Of a stretch of 64,000 bases of DNA, positions 18,414-28,656 are shown piece by piece. A model generated the notes under the pieces. That model searched no databases. It was not told where the DNA came from and saw nothing but the letters and a program-made list of their open reading frames with translations. The position numbers and the translations under genes were made by a program. The number at the start of each line of letters is the position of its first letter. Positions within the stretch are counted from its first letter, which is position 1. Source of the stretch: Zygotorulaspora mrakii (Eukaryota; Ascomycota; Saccharomycetes; Saccharomycetales; Saccharomycetaceae); the NCBI RefSeq assembly GCF_013402915.1, contig NC_050721.1:620001-684000 (forward strand), given 5' to 3'.

Positions 18414-19541
18414 ATGATTAGCGAATCACTGCAAATCAAAACAATATGTTCTGATGCTGAAAATTCTGTGTTTACGATTGAAAATACCGCCTTAGACACT
18501 CATCTGCTTGACTCTGCAGAACCGACAAGCCAGCATCGTACGCTTCCCAGGATCAAAATTCTTGGTACGGGAGGTACGATCGCTTCAAAGGCCGCCCAGG
18601 CATCTCAGACAGCAGGATATCATGTTGATTTGACCATTCAAGATTTGCTTGATTCGATTCCAGATATTTCTCGTATTTGCGAAATAGAGTACGAGCAAGT
18701 TTGCAATGTCGATTCGAAAGATATGGATGAGGAGCTACTTTTCAAAATATATAGAGGAATTTCAAGGTCTTTGCAAACATTTGATGGGATTGTAATAACT
18801 CACGGTACAGACACACTTGCAGAAACTGCCTTTTTTATTGAGAGTACAATTGACAGTGGGGATTTACCAATCGTTTTTGTTGGATCCATGAGACCTTCGA
18901 CAAGCGTATCAGCAGATGGACCGATGAACTTGTTTCAGGCTATTTCTATTGCAGCAGATCCAAAATCTAGAGGCCGTGGTGTCCTAGTATCGTTGAACGA
19001 CCAAATATCCGCTGGGTATTACATTACAAAAACCAACGCAAACTCTTTAGACTCTTTCAATGTTCGTCAAGGTTATTTAGGCAATTTCTTCAACAATGAG
19101 GTTCATTATTACTATCCACCAGTGAAGCCTTTGGGATGTCACAAATTCAAGCTAAAATTATCTTCGGACTCGAGCACAATACAGCTTGCAAAAGTGGGTA
19201 TACTATATGCTTATCAGACAATGGATTCAATGCTAGTCGAATTTATGAGTGAACAGTATGATGGCATAGTAATTGCGACAATGGGTGCAGGTAGTTTACC
19301 AAGCGGTGTTAACGACAAATGCCTGGATGTACAAGTCCCAATCGTCTACTCAAAGAGGACGATGGATGGCATGGTACCCAGCATAAATCTACCAAAATCC
19401 TCCAGTCGTACTGAAAACTCCATCATAGCTTCAGGCTATTTGAATCCTGAGAAAAGTAGAATACTGCTACAGCTTTGCCTTGCGAACCATTATACAATGG
19501 AAGAGATCAGATTCGTATTCCGTGGCGTCTATGGAGGGTGA
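18414..19541 (+). CDS. ASP1: L-asparaginase (cytosolic type, Asp1-like)
   Basis: 375 residues of the bacterial-type asparaginase fold. TGGTIA at residues 52-57 supplies the nucleophilic threonine (Thr55), and THGTDTLAE at 129-137 supplies the second catalytic Thr-Asp pair. [17 protein letters not shown] is the usual third block. The enzyme releases ammonia from asparagine. There is no signal peptide, so it is probably the cytosolic form (Asp1) and not a cell-wall form (Asp3). The place between the SWA2/DAD4 region and MRPL35 matches S. cerevisiae ASP1. A GATAAG site near 18354 fits nitrogen-catabolite control by GATA factors, as inference from one short motif. Confidence 0.95.
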   Translation: MISESLQIKTICSDAENSVFTIENTALDTHLLDSAEPTSQHRTLPRIKILGTGGTIASKAAQASQTAGYHVDLTIQDLLDSIPDISRICEIEYEQVCNVDSKDMDEELLFKIYRGISRSLQTFDGIVITHGTDTLAETAFFIESTIDSGDLPIVFVGSMRPSTSVSADGPMNLFQAISIAADPKSRGRGVLVSLNDQISAGYYITKTNANSLDSFNVRQGYLGNFFNNEVHYYYPPVKPLGCHKFKLKLSSDSSTIQLAKVGILYAYQTMDSMLVEFMSEQYDGIVIATMGAGSLPSGVNDKCLDVQVPIVYSKRTMDGMVPSINLPKSSSRTENSIIASGYLNPEKSRILLQLCLANHYTMEEIRFVFRGVYGG

Positions 19542-19717
19542 GTAAAACAAATAGGTCCCATAAATAATCCTGCAAGCATCAGTAGCCAGATGCATACAAA
19601 GCTATGCTTCTTTGTCTTATATTATATTCTCTCTTCATTTTACTCTTTTCTGTCACCTTTTAGGCGCCTGTCGCCTTCCGCTCCGAATAATAATCTCGAG
19701 ATGTGAAGCGAATAAGA

Positions 19718-19730
19718 GATAAGCAGATAA
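19718..19730 (+). promoter_or_regulatory. Paired GATA motifs upstream of the dioxygenase gene
   Basis: GATAAG at 19718-19723 and GATAA at 19726-19730, about 85-95 bp before the start codon. Closely spaced GATA sites are typical of promoters under nitrogen catabolite repression. Confidence 0.4.
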
Positions 19731-19812
19731 CAGTCTCAACAAAGTGCAGATGACTATAGACGTCACCGAATAAATTTATCCAAAGTAAACTCTACAATTG
19801 TGTTTGGTAATA

Positions 19813-20814
19813 ATGGGATCCTTGAGAGTAGTAGACATTTCAAAACCAAGTGGCGAGACTACCAGTTCGTTATTTGAAGCTGCAACGTTGCAGGGTTTTC
19901 TTTTCATTGATGGGCACGATTTTAGTCAGTTGGAAGTTGATGAGCTATATGCAATATCACAAGAGTTTTTCTGCACTGTTCCTGCCGAAGTTAAGCAGAA
20001 ATATAGCATCCGGTCAAATAACATTGGTTATACGGATTTTTGTAATGAGAATCTGGACCCACGCAAGGCTCGAGATTACAAAGAAGGCTACAATTTTGGG
20101 AATATAAATTTTGAGGATGGTACACTCAACAGAAGTATCGCTGAGGGAGAACCTGAGGACTCCATTCCACCTTACTTCAAGGACAGAGAGGTGATCATAC
20201 AAAATGCTGTGAAAAAGCTCCACGCAAATGCGCGGAAAATATTGGGACTTTTAGCGATTTCGTTGAAAGTGGAAGATGTTAATTTCTTTGTCGAAAGGTT
20301 CCGTCCAGCTGAAGTCTCTGGCACAGTTTTGAGGTTTTTGCGGTATCCTCTTATCAGAGAAAGCGATCTCGACGATATGTTCGACCCCACAATTCGTGCT
20401 GGTGCTCATACGGATTATGGGGCTTTGACGATGCTATTTCAGCGTCAAGGCGAGCAAGGTTTGCAGTTACAAGTTGATGGGGAAAACTGGACGGATGTGG
20501 ACTTTGTTGCGAGTACGCATCCTGGCTCAGCACCACCCTTCATAGTAAACATTGGTGATCTTATGTCATACTGGACCAACGGTCTGTTGAAAAGTACAAT
20601 ACACCGTGTGAAATTCTCACCGGGAGAGACACGACAATCCGACCGCTACTCGATAGTCTTCTTCGTTCATCCAGAAAACGATTCAACGTTGATTCCAGTT
20701 CCAAGCAAATACATCAAACAAGCTGCTGTTCTTAAACATGATTCTTCCAGCATGACAGCTTCACAATATCTGCAAAAGAGGCTTGCTGAGACATACCAGC
20801 ATAGAATCACTTGA
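19813..20814 (+). CDS. 2-oxoglutarate/Fe(II)-dependent dioxygenase, isopenicillin-N-synthase-like
   Basis: 333 residues from the first ATG. The C-terminal 2OG-Fe(II) domain shows the iron triad HTD (His199, Asp201) and His264 in STIHRV, with Arg278-x-Ser280 (DRYS) to bind 2-oxoglutarate. The N-terminal half is the non-haem dioxygenase N domain (TLQGFLFIDGHDF, then the DYKEGYNFG block). The family oxidises small molecules, and fungal members of this type are mostly uncharacterised. I know no S. cerevisiae orthologue at this place; the flanking genes are ASP1 and QNS1. The gene looks intact, with base composition like its neighbours. Tandem GATA motifs and the asparaginase next door suggest a nitrogen-related role, which is inference. 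Confidence 0.88.
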   Translation: MGSLRVVDISKPSGETTSSLFEAATLQGFLFIDGHDFSQLEVDELYAISQEFFCTVPAEVKQKYSIRSNNIGYTDFCNENLDPRKARDYKEGYNFGNINFEDGTLNRSIAEGEPEDSIPPYFKDREVIIQNAVKKLHANARKILGLLAISLKVEDVNFFVERFRPAEVSGTVLRFLRYPLIRESDLDDMFDPTIRAGAHTDYGALTMLFQRQGEQGLQLQVDGENWTDVDFVASTHPGSAPPFIVNIGDLMSYWTNGLLKSTIHRVKFSPGETRQSDRYSIVFFVHPENDSTLIPVPSKYIKQAAVLKHDSSSMTASQYLQKRLAETYQHRIT

Positions 20815-21148
20815 GAAAACTATTTGGCCTTTGGATACATGTTGCCAGTATTTGTAGAACCGTAGTTACGACCGGACATATGCACAGTATGAGATGGACG
20901 CATGCAATAATACAGGCCGACTTTGAAACAGCGAAGCAGCCAGGACAGATCTTCGATTAGAACATCAGTTCTTCATTCTGCTTCTTTCTTGTTGTCGATG
21001 CGCTATCTGCCATCATGATGAACGGCCTATCCAGTTATCTATACATTTGAAAGAAAGATGTGAATTAATAATACCCTGGCATCGAAAGACATGACAATTA
21101 ATCACGTTGTGTCTTTAATCGTTAACAGCCCATCTGATCGTAGTAGCT
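20815..21148. other. Intergenic region, dioxygenase / QNS1
   Basis: 334 bp between two tandem genes, holding the dioxygenase 3' end and the QNS1 promoter. No clear motif or RNA gene seen. Confidence 0.5.
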
Positions 21149-23296
21149 ATGTCACAATTAATCACACTAGCAACGTGCAACCTTAACCAATGGGCACTGG
21201 ATTTTGAAGGTAATAGGGATCGGATCTTAGAATCAATCAGAATAGCGAAGGAAAAAGGAGCTCGTCTTCGTGTTGGGCCTGAATTAGAAATTACAGGTTA
21301 TGGCTGTCTGGATCATTTCTTGGAAGGAGATGTGACACTCCATTCGTGGGAAATGTATGTTCAAATCTTGAAGCGTCCGGAAACACACGGTATATTGCTT
21401 GATATTGGTATGCCTGTTATGCATAAGAATGTCAGGTATAATTGCCGTATACTTTCATTAGATGGCCAAATAATGTTTATTAGACCTAAGTTATGGCTGG
21501 CCAATGACGGTAACTACCGTGAAATGAGGTTTTTCACTCCGTGGATGAAAGCGGGAGTAGTTGAAGAGTTCCAATTACCGCCTGCTGTTCAAATGGTGAC
21601 TGGACAGAAATTTGTCTCATTCGGTGATGCTGTGATTCGGACTCTAGATACTTGTATTGGTGCAGAAACTTGTGAGGAATTGTTCACGCCACAATCACCG
21701 AACATTTCTATGTCTCTTGATGGTGTGGAAATTATCACGAACTCTTCAGGGTCGCATCATGAACTTCGTAAGTTGAATAAAAGATTAGATTTGATCATAA
21801 ACTCTACAAGTCGCTGCGGTGGTGTGTATTTGTATGCTAACCAGCGTGGTTGTGATGGAGATCGTCTTTACTACGATGGTTGTGCGTTGATTGCCGTAAA
21901 TGGTAAAGTCGTTGCACAGGGGTCACAATTCTGTCTGAAAGACGTTGAGGTCGTCACGGCTACCGTCGATTTGGAAGAAGTAAGAAGTTACCGTGGCTCA
22001 ATAATGTCTCGCTGTTTACAAGCTACCTCTTCTCCTTTGACATACAAACGCATTGACATACCAATTGAGTTGGCTCCAATGAACCTTCGATTTGATCGTA
22101 ATGTCTGTCCTACGAAGACACGTGAAGCATTTTACCACTTACCAGAGGAAGAAATTGCTCTCGGTCCGGCTTGCTGGCTGTGGGATTATCTCAGACGTTG
22201 CAATGGATCTGGTTACTTTTTGCCGCTGTCCGGTGGCATAGATTCTTGTGCTACTGCAGTCATCGTACATTCTATGTGTAGGTTGGTTGTCAAAGAGGCC
22301 AATGAAGGGAACCAGCAAGTCATTGAGGATGCACGTAGAATTACTCGCGCATCAAGCGATTGGTTTCCAAGTGATCCAAGAGAATTGGCTAGCAAGATTT
22401 TTCACACATGTTATATGGGAACTGAGAACTCTTCTAAGGAAACACAGCGTAGAAGTGCAGAGTTGGCTTCACGTATAGACTCCTACCATGTTGACTTGAA
22501 AATGGATAAAGTAGTAACAAGTGTTGTTTCTGTTTTTGAGATAGCAACTGGTAAAAAGCCAATATTCAAAATATTCGGTGGGTCCCAGATTGAAAATTTA
22601 GCATTGCAGAACATTCAGGCAAGAATAAGGATGGTGCTAGCGTATCTATTTGCACAGTTGTTGCCCTGGGTTAGGGGTATCCCCAATACAGGTGGCTTAT
22701 TAGTTTTAGGTAGTGCCAATGTCGATGAATGTTTAAGAGGTTACTTGACAAAATACGATTGTTCTTCCGCCGATATTAATCCTATCGGGGGTATTTCAAA
22801 AACCGATTTGAAAAAATTTATTGCTTATGCCTCCAAAGAGTTTGATATGCCAATCTTAGACGAGTTTTTGACTGCTACTCCAACTGCAGAGTTGGAACCG
22901 ATTACAAAAGAATATGTTCAGTCTGACGAAATCGACATGGGAATGACCTACGAAGAGTTGAGTGTTTTCGGTTACTTACGCAAAGTGGAAAAGTGCGGAC
23001 CTTATTCGATGTTTTTGAAATTATTACATCAATGGTCTCCACGATTATCAGCCTCTCAAGTCGCCGAAAAGGTTAAAAAGTTTTTCTTTTACTACGCCAT
23101 TAATAGACACAAGCAAACAGTTCTAACTCCAAGTTACCATGCTGAGCAATATTCCCCAGACGACAATAGATTTGATTTAAGACCCTTTTTAATAAATCCT
23201 AGATTCACATGGGCTTCCAAAAAAATAGATCGTGTTGTTGCCGAGTGTGAAGGTAAGCAATCAGGTAGTCCGTTAGACATTATGTCGATTGATTAA
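21149..23296 (+). CDS. QNS1: Glutamine-dependent NAD+ synthetase Qns1
   Basis: 715 residues, one more than the S. cerevisiae enzyme. The N-terminal nitrilase-like glutaminase domain (1 to about 300) carries [11 protein letters not shown] with the catalytic glutamate and a [12 protein letters not shown] block with the likely nucleophile cysteine. The C-terminal synthetase domain has the ATP pyrophosphatase loop SGGIDS at 361-366 and [20 protein letters not shown]. Ammonia made in the first domain is channelled to amidate NaAD to NAD+, the last step of both the de novo and salvage routes. Tandem with the dioxygenase and convergent with PPE1 (77 bp between stops). Confidence 0.98.
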   Translation: MSQLITLATCNLNQWALDFEGNRDRILESIRIAKEKGARLRVGPELEITGYGCLDHFLEGDVTLHSWEMYVQILKRPETHGILLDIGMPVMHKNVRYNCRILSLDGQIMFIRPKLWLANDGNYREMRFFTPWMKAGVVEEFQLPPAVQMVTGQKFVSFGDAVIRTLDTCIGAETCEELFTPQSPNISMSLDGVEIITNSSGSHHELRKLNKRLDLIINSTSRCGGVYLYANQRGCDGDRLYYDGCALIAVNGKVVAQGSQFCLKDVEVVTATVDLEEVRSYRGSIMSRCLQATSSPLTYKRIDIPIELAPMNLRFDRNVCPTKTREAFYHLPEEEIALGPACWLWDYLRRCNGSGYFLPLSGGIDSCATAVIVHSMCRLVVKEANEGNQQVIEDARRITRASSDWFPSDPRELASKIFHTCYMGTENSSKETQRRSAELASRIDSYHVDLKMDKVVTSVVSVFEIATGKKPIFKIFGGSQIENLALQNIQARIRMVLAYLFAQLLPWVRGIPNTGGLLVLGSANVDECLRGYLTKYDCSSADINPIGGISKTDLKKFIAYASKEFDMPILDEFLTATPTAELEPITKEYVQSDEIDMGMTYEELSVFGYLRKVEKCGPYSMFLKLLHQWSPRLSASQVAEKVKKFFFYYAINRHKQTVLTPSYHAEQYSPDDNRFDLRPFLINPRFTWASKKIDRVVAECEGKQSGSPLDIMSID

Positions 23297-23373
23297 AAAA
23301 TTGAATGACTTGTAATAGACACTGATTACACTCTCTATCTCTATATTAAATTTCCTAATCTTAAATAGTATGT

Positions 23374-24534
23374 TCACTTTTGTGAACCCCAATTGGACTT
23401 AATCGTCACATTTTTAAAAGAATTGCGAATGTAAAAGTCATGCAGAGTTAAAGCTGTTTTAACCGGGGTGTCTTCTTGAATGAAGTGACCGGATTCATGA
23501 AACACCACCAGTTGATACCTTCCTTGCATTTGACCTATAATGAGCTCTTTATCCAAATTTTCATTCCCAGCGAGCAACAAAAGTCTACTACAAGGGAGCA
23601 TAACAAATTTGTGAGATAGACCTTCGAACCAAGTATTCCAGAATGGTTCGAAATCTCTCAAGTTTGTGATTCTTTGCACTTTGTGAGACTTAGTCAACCT
23701 AAATAATGAGGGAATGGCAATTTCAGCACTATTTCTGTACCTAGATAGTCCATTTTGAACATGCCAATCGATTGCATCTTGATAGTTCTTGAATATGTTT
23801 GGGGTTTTTTGCAAGAAGTGATTAACATTTTTCAGGGCTAAAATAGCGCCTTCTTCCACAATATCTAACATAACAACCCCCAAAGCATCCTTTCGTAATA
23901 TTTCTGGAAAAAATGTATACGACGATGTACATATGCTGCCTCCCAATGAGTGTCCAACGAAGACGAATGAATATTTGGCTTTAGCAAGCCTTAACAGCCT
24001 GTTATGGTGAAAATACTCTACCACAGCGACAAAGTCCTCAACAAACGTATTTAGATCGTAAGTGACCTCTTTTCGGGTATCAATCGGCCTTGTCTTGCCA
24101 TGAGCTCTTGCATCAAATGCAAATGTAACGCAGGCTTTATCCATTTTTTCATACAGAGCCTTCGACAAAGTGGCAAATGAAAGACCTGAAGAGCCAGCAC
24201 CATGGTGAAATAAAAAGACCGGAACTGTAGCACCAATCTTTAGAGATGCTGGTAAATTGTAATATGTATTAAAAGTGAAATTTCGCTGTTCAATTACGAA
24301 ATCTTCATTTTCGCTGAAAAATTCTTTCCAGCTTGTATTCAAATCCACAGGTCCTTCATTTGTTCCAAGTTCATGCGCGTTTCTTGAGCTCTGATCTACC
24401 CTTCTGCCATTGAATGGTAAATCACCGACGGTATCTTGGCGTTCATCGGCTTCCGGGGAGTGCGCTTTCTCTACAACACCACTTGCACAACCCATCTGCC
24501 TTAGGATCAATTTCCTTCGCAAGTCATCTGCCAT
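23374..24534 (-). CDS. PPE1: Protein phosphatase methylesterase Ppe1
   Basis: 386 residues, alpha/beta-hydrolase fold. The oxyanion stretch VFLFHHGAGSSGLSF and AFDARAHGKT are typical of PME-1 proteins. The nucleophile is Ser196 in FVGHSLGGS; the catalytic histidine lies in FHESGHFIQED near the C-terminus. The first 70 residues are polar and poorly conserved. Ppe1 removes the carboxymethyl group from the C-terminal leucine of PP2A catalytic subunits; the S. cerevisiae protein was also reported with small mitochondrial ribosomal subunits. It follows QNS1 in opposite orientation, as in S. cerevisiae. Confidence 0.95.
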   Translation of the reverse strand: MADDLRRKLILRQMGCASGVVEKAHSPEADERQDTVGDLPFNGRRVDQSSRNAHELGTNEGPVDLNTSWKEFFSENEDFVIEQRNFTFNTYYNLPASLKIGATVPVFLFHHGAGSSGLSFATLSKALYEKMDKACVTFAFDARAHGKTRPIDTRKEVTYDLNTFVEDFVAVVEYFHHNRLLRLAKAKYSFVFVGHSLGGSICTSSYTFFPEILRKDALGVVMLDIVEEGAILALKNVNHFLQKTPNIFKNYQDAIDWHVQNGLSRYRNSAEIAIPSLFRLTKSHKVQRITNLRDFEPFWNTWFEGLSHKFVMLPCSRLLLLAGNENLDKELIIGQMQGRYQLVVFHESGHFIQEDTPVKTALTLHDFYIRNSFKNVTIKSNWGSQK

Positions 24535-25623
24535 CTCAAACGTCTATAGTAGCTCAAAATTCATGACATTGAGATTGCTAAACTTTCCTCCATCTTTCGA
24601 AATGCAATTCTAAAAGAAGCTATATCAAACCCTGAATGTCGTCTAAATGGATAATAAACACGGAGTTGCAAAGCACCTTGATGGCTATGTTTTATTCCAA
24701 GGATGGAGCTGAAATTCATACAAATATGATATCTGATATATTGTGAGCTCGGCGGGACGGCAGGTGTATGCACCACCTCTGCCCACTTTCAATGATAAGA
24801 CACTTGCGACAAAATCCACGATGTCACCACTCAAAATTTCAAACTTCACTCGTGTGTCATGTAATCTTGGCAGCTGCCATTTAAAAAGGCTCTGAACCAA
24901 CATGTACAGTGAATGCATTTAGTCAGAGACCGGAAGAGATGATTTTTACATTCAAATGGTGTCTGGAGATACTGATGAAATCAAGAGTTGCTGTTCTTAG
25001 GAATACAGTTCAGCACTTGCAACAGATATCGTCTGCCCGCTTCGTCTCGTGAAGGTATAGAGCGTCTCCTCAAGACTGATTCTAGCTCTGTGAACATCAT
25101 CAATATTTCAATTGAGACAATTGCGATTTGCTCGTGTCACAACAGAGGAGGCAGATATGCGATGTAGTTTTTCAAGCTGAAAAACCTTGGATGGAAGATC
25201 CCTTAGTTTGGTACGAGTCGCAATCTTGGCTATTGTATTATATCCTTATTGACCTGCAGGAGACCTGTCATATAGAAGGATTGTTTAGCCGATCATGTTC
25301 CTGAACAAAAAAAAATGCTTCATACCTCATCCCTTTGCTCACTACCACCAATTCACACCAAAGAAAACCTACCGTGTGCTGGCGAAGCATTTAAAACTGA
25401 CAAGAGTCGTTTGTAGTTAGCCAGCAACCTGTAAATATCCTCACCTTTACAAATATTCATTAGTGAGTGATTCACCTGATAATAACCCGGATTATCAATT
25501 CTTATTATTACTATTTTTTTTTCACTTGAACATGAAATATTTTATGATAGAAGTATTAATTGTGAAAAACTAACATAATGGAAAGGACGTTATCCGTGCC
25601 ATATAGATCCCAATTTGCCTCTG
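24535..25623. other. Long divergent intergenic region PPE1 / MRPL35
   Basis: 1.09 kb with only short open frames lacking any domain or conserved look. AT-rich near 25500-25600, just before MRPL35. In S. cerevisiae these two genes belong to different blocks, so this is a place where genes may have been lost or inserted. No tRNA or snoRNA that I can support. Confidence 0.5.
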
Positions 25624-26688
25624 ATGTTTCGCAGATCAATCCATTCGTCTGCAAAGACAGCACAACGGTGCAAAGTGTGGTCTGAATTCAGCGACAGGCC
25701 AAAGTCTCTCGGGATAAGATCCGAAGCAGTTAGAAAATCTATTCTGGAGGGGGGACCAACAATAAAGCCACCGTCCATCAAAAGGAGGTTTAATCGGATC
25801 AAATATAATTCACCGGAGAAGATAGACGAAACGTTCAAAACGTGTTATGAGTTTTTAGAATCTCGAGCAAGCGAGACATATTCCAGAGCACGAGAATGCA
25901 CTAATCCATTACTGCAAGAAGAGCTTTTGACTCAGGCGGAAATTAATAATCCCGAAGTCCAATATAACTTTCAATTTCACAAAAAACTGGACAACGATCC
26001 CACTATTATCGATTATGAGCAACCCGTTTACAGACACCTGGGCAAAAAACACTGGGAGTCATATTCTCAAATGCTGTTAATGCAAAGATTGGAGACACTG
26101 AGTGTGATCCCAGATACTTTACCAACTTTGGTACCCAAAGTAGAGGTCAATGTCAAGTTTCCATACTCTACTGGTGTAAATAAATGGATCGAACCGGGTG
26201 AACTTCTATCATCGAATGCAACAAGCCTGCCACCTGTTTTCAAGATTCAAGAATTTGAAAAAGTTGACACAAAGGAGCAACTCTATACGATCCTGGTGCT
26301 TAATCCTGACGAGCCAAATGTCAAAATGGACTCGTACAACACAAGCCTGTGCTACGGTTTGGCCAATGTCAAGGTGAGTTATAACGACAACGTTGTTGAC
26401 CCAAGGAGATTCAACGAGTCCAATGTAATTGCGTCGTATTTGCCGCCTGTACCAGAGAAGAACGCAGGTAAGCAAAGATTTGCAGTTTGGGTCTTTAGAC
26501 AAAAAGTTGCCATCGCAATCAAACCCCTCGATAGAAGTGATTTCAATATCAGAGAATTTGCCAAACAGCACGCGCTAAAACCAGTAGGAGCGCATGTCTG
26601 GAGGTCCGAGTGGGATTTCAACGTCAACTCCATCAGAGCCAAATACGGATTACCAGCGGCAAGAGTTTTCGAAAGAGTCCGCATCTAA
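25624..26688 (+). CDS. MRPL35: Mitochondrial large-subunit ribosomal protein mL38 (Mrpl35)
   Basis: 354 residues from the first ATG, close to the 367 of S. cerevisiae. The start [19 protein letters not shown] is a good mitochondrial presequence (basic, no acidic residues). The C-terminal half is the PEBP-like domain of mL38: [31 protein letters not shown], and the ending [19 protein letters not shown]. mL38 is a mitochondria-specific part of the large subunit. An ATG at 25578 is out of frame. Position between ASP1-linked genes and TIM11 matches S. cerevisiae chromosome IV. Confidence 0.95.
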   Translation: MFRRSIHSSAKTAQRCKVWSEFSDRPKSLGIRSEAVRKSILEGGPTIKPPSIKRRFNRIKYNSPEKIDETFKTCYEFLESRASETYSRARECTNPLLQEELLTQAEINNPEVQYNFQFHKKLDNDPTIIDYEQPVYRHLGKKHWESYSQMLLMQRLETLSVIPDTLPTLVPKVEVNVKFPYSTGVNKWIEPGELLSSNATSLPPVFKIQEFEKVDTKEQLYTILVLNPDEPNVKMDSYNTSLCYGLANVKVSYNDNVVDPRRFNESNVIASYLPPVPEKNAGKQRFAVWVFRQKVAIAIKPLDRSDFNIREFAKQHALKPVGAHVWRSEWDFNVNSIRAKYGLPAARVFERVRI

Positions 26689-26822
26689 ACTGTTTATATT
26701 TTATATTTTTTGATGTCCCTGTACATATTTACATATTTTTAGCAATGCCTACACATGCACATCGATCAGTTCTCGAATGTATCATCATAGAAAGTCATAA
26801 TTTCCAATATACTAATTCTAGC

Positions 26823-27119
26823 TCAGTTCTTTAGCGAGTCGACTGCTTGCAGAATAACTGAACCGAAATCCGCATTTGGGTCTTCCAAATTGATTGACTT
26901 GATTTCACCTGCCTTGGAGGCTGGTGCAGCTTCCTTGCTCTCTGCAGGATTCAGCTTGGCATACTCTGCTTTGGCCTCCTCCACAAGCTTCATCTTATTG
27001 TCGTACGCTTCCTGTTGCTGTTTTTTGGAAGCTGCTTTCTTCAACCCAATGTCGGTTTGTAGTCCAAAAAAAAGACCCAATCCCAAAGCTGAATATCTCA
27101 AAACGTTGACAGTAGACAT
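26823..27119 (-). CDS. TIM11: ATP synthase subunit e (Tim11/Atp21)
   Basis: 98 residues, near-identical at the start to the S. cerevisiae protein (MSTVNVLRYSALGLGLFFG). One N-terminal membrane helix carries the GxxxG-type motif (GLGLFFG) that drives F1Fo dimer formation. A charged helix (KMKLVEEAKAEYAKLNP) and the conserved tail NLEDPNADFGSVILQAVDSL follow. It sits in the inner mitochondrial membrane and, with subunit g, makes ATP synthase dimers that shape cristae. Convergent with MRPL35. Confidence 0.96.
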   Translation of the reverse strand: MSTVNVLRYSALGLGLFFGLQTDIGLKKAASKKQQQEAYDNKMKLVEEAKAEYAKLNPAESKEAAPASKAGEIKSINLEDPNADFGSVILQAVDSLKN

Positions 27120-27407
27120 TTCGACCTTTTGCTGATCTTGCTAATTCACACAGAGACCCCAAATTTACAAATCTAAAATATTATTCCAGATCAACCGTTC
27201 CTTGTAACTTGGCCCTCTTTACAACTTTTTCATGTCTTTTAATTTACAGAACCAATCAGCTTTGAGAACAAGCTTATTATCACAGTCTACGATACAAAAT
27301 AAGCTGAACACCATCAGATTATCTTATAGTATTATCGAATCTATAATATCAATAGTTATGACGGTTAATTTAATGTTCAAAAGATCTTCCAAGACATTGC
27401 TCTGTTG

Positions 27408-28544
27408 ATGTTTGTTCCTGTGGGATTGAGGTCTGCAAGGGCCAGTCTTAACGGACCATGGCAAAGTATGTTGCTGTTTGTTGTAGTTTCTGCAGTCGTG
27501 TTAGTGTTTGCTGGACTTATACTAATACCTTTGGAATCCAATGGATATGCGTTGTATGCAGGAATAGGAGTGAATAATTGCTACAGAGTAGCCAAGCGAT
27601 ATTTTTTGTCGGGAAATGGCAGTAGCGGCAGCGGAAATGGAGGTGGAAGTAATAACGGGCAGGGAACGGATATCCTCAGTGGCCAGTTCAGCTACAAGAC
27701 AGCTGTGGCTTACCAGCCCAAGGATAGAGATGATCCGATATATAGGAAACTGAAAACGAGCGTGTCATCGCCAACCGGAGAGGACAACTTCTTTGTTGCT
27801 GTGAATGGCCCGCACGACGTGTATGCAGGCATCGCAGATGGAGTCGGTGGCTGGGCAGAGCACGGTTATGACTCCAGTGCCATTTCTAGGGAACTTTGCA
27901 ATGCGATAGGCGAGTATAGTTCCATGCTGGGAACAGTCAAAAACGGTTTTGATGTATACACCCCGAAAAGTTTGATACAAAAGGGCTATGATAAAATCAG
28001 GAAAGACGAGATAGTAAAAGTTGGTGGTACCACATCCCTGGTAGCACATTTTCGTAGTAATGGTATTTTGGAAGTTGCCAATCTTGGGGATTCCTGGTGC
28101 GGCGTCTTCAGAGAGAACCGATTAATCTTCCAAACTAAATTCCAAACCGTCGGATTCAATGCGCCCTATCAATTAGCGGTTATTCCAAAAGATTTGCTTG
28201 AAAAAGCTAAGAGAAGTGGTAGTTCGTATATTCAAAATTCTCCGTCAGACGCGGACGAGTATGTTTTCCAGTTGGCGAAGGGCGATGTTGTTATGCTTGC
28301 AACAGACGGAGTAACCGATAATATTGGTTATCAGGATATGGAACTGTTTTGGGGAGATCACAAGAAAGAAGTAGAAATGAATTTGCAACAGGTTTCAAAA
28401 AAATTTGTTGATAATGTTGTCAAATTGAGCAAAGATCCAAACTATCCGAGTGTTTTTGCTCAAGAAATCTCAAAATTGTCTGGTAAAACGTATACCGGAG
28501 GTAAAGAGGACGATATTACATTGGTAGTAGTTACGGTTAATTGA
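27408..28544 (+). CDS. PTC7: PP2C phosphatase Ptc7, with an in-frame, optionally spliced intron
   Basis: Read through, the frame gives 378 residues; removing 27466-27561 gives 346, close to spliced S. cerevisiae Ptc7 (343). The phosphatase domain has the PP2C blocks GEDNFFV, YAGIADGVGGWAEHGYDSS, GGTTSLVAHF, NLGDSWCGVFR, LATDGVTDN and GGKEDDITLVVV, which contain the metal-binding aspartates. The spliced form begins MFVPVGLRSARASLNGPWQ then RIGVNNCYRVAKR, a basic mitochondrial presequence; the unspliced form has a membrane helix instead. Mitochondrial Ptc7 dephosphorylates Coq7 and activates coenzyme Q synthesis, while the unspliced S. cerevisiae form sits in the nuclear envelope. Divergent from TIM11 (288 bp between starts). 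Confidence 0.95.
   Translation: MFVPVGLRSARASLNGPWQSMLLFVVVSAVVLVFAGLILIPLESNGYALYAGIGVNNCYRVAKRYFLSGNGSSGSGNGGGSNNGQGTDILSGQFSYKTAVAYQPKDRDDPIYRKLKTSVSSPTGEDNFFVAVNGPHDVYAGIADGVGGWAEHGYDSSAISRELCNAIGEYSSMLGTVKNGFDVYTPKSLIQKGYDKIRKDEIVKVGGTTSLVAHFRSNGILEVANLGDSWCGVFRENRLIFQTKFQTVGFNAPYQLAVIPKDLLEKAKRSGSSYIQNSPSDADEYVFQLAKGDVVMLATDGVTDNIGYQDMELFWGDHKKEVEMNLQQVSKKFVDNVVKLSKDPNYPSVFAQEISKLSGKTYTGGKEDDITLVVVTVN
27466..27561 (+). other. PTC7: PTC7 intron, 96 nt, in frame and without stops
   Basis: Donor GTATGT at 27466, branch point TACTAAT at 27530-27536 (last base differs from the TACTAAC consensus), acceptor CAG ending at 27561. 96 nt is a multiple of three with no stop, so retention adds 32 residues. 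These include a strongly hydrophobic stretch, LLFVVVSAVVLVFAGLILI, long enough for one membrane helix. The weak branch point would favour partial retention (inference). Confidence 0.85.
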
Positions 28545-28656
28545 ATGTCCGAAAAGGAAGAAAAGTAACGCATCACTTCGTACTCATATATATGTATGCT
28601 ATTTTTAAAACTCACTGCATCTTTGGCCTTGTAGGTCAAGAGTTATTAGCTTATTT

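Noticed and set aside
24970..25080. Possible C/D-box snoRNA (TGATGA and CTGA about 100 nt apart)
   Set aside because: No terminal stem around the boxes, no C' or D' pair, and no rRNA complement that I could recognise; chance occurrence is likely.
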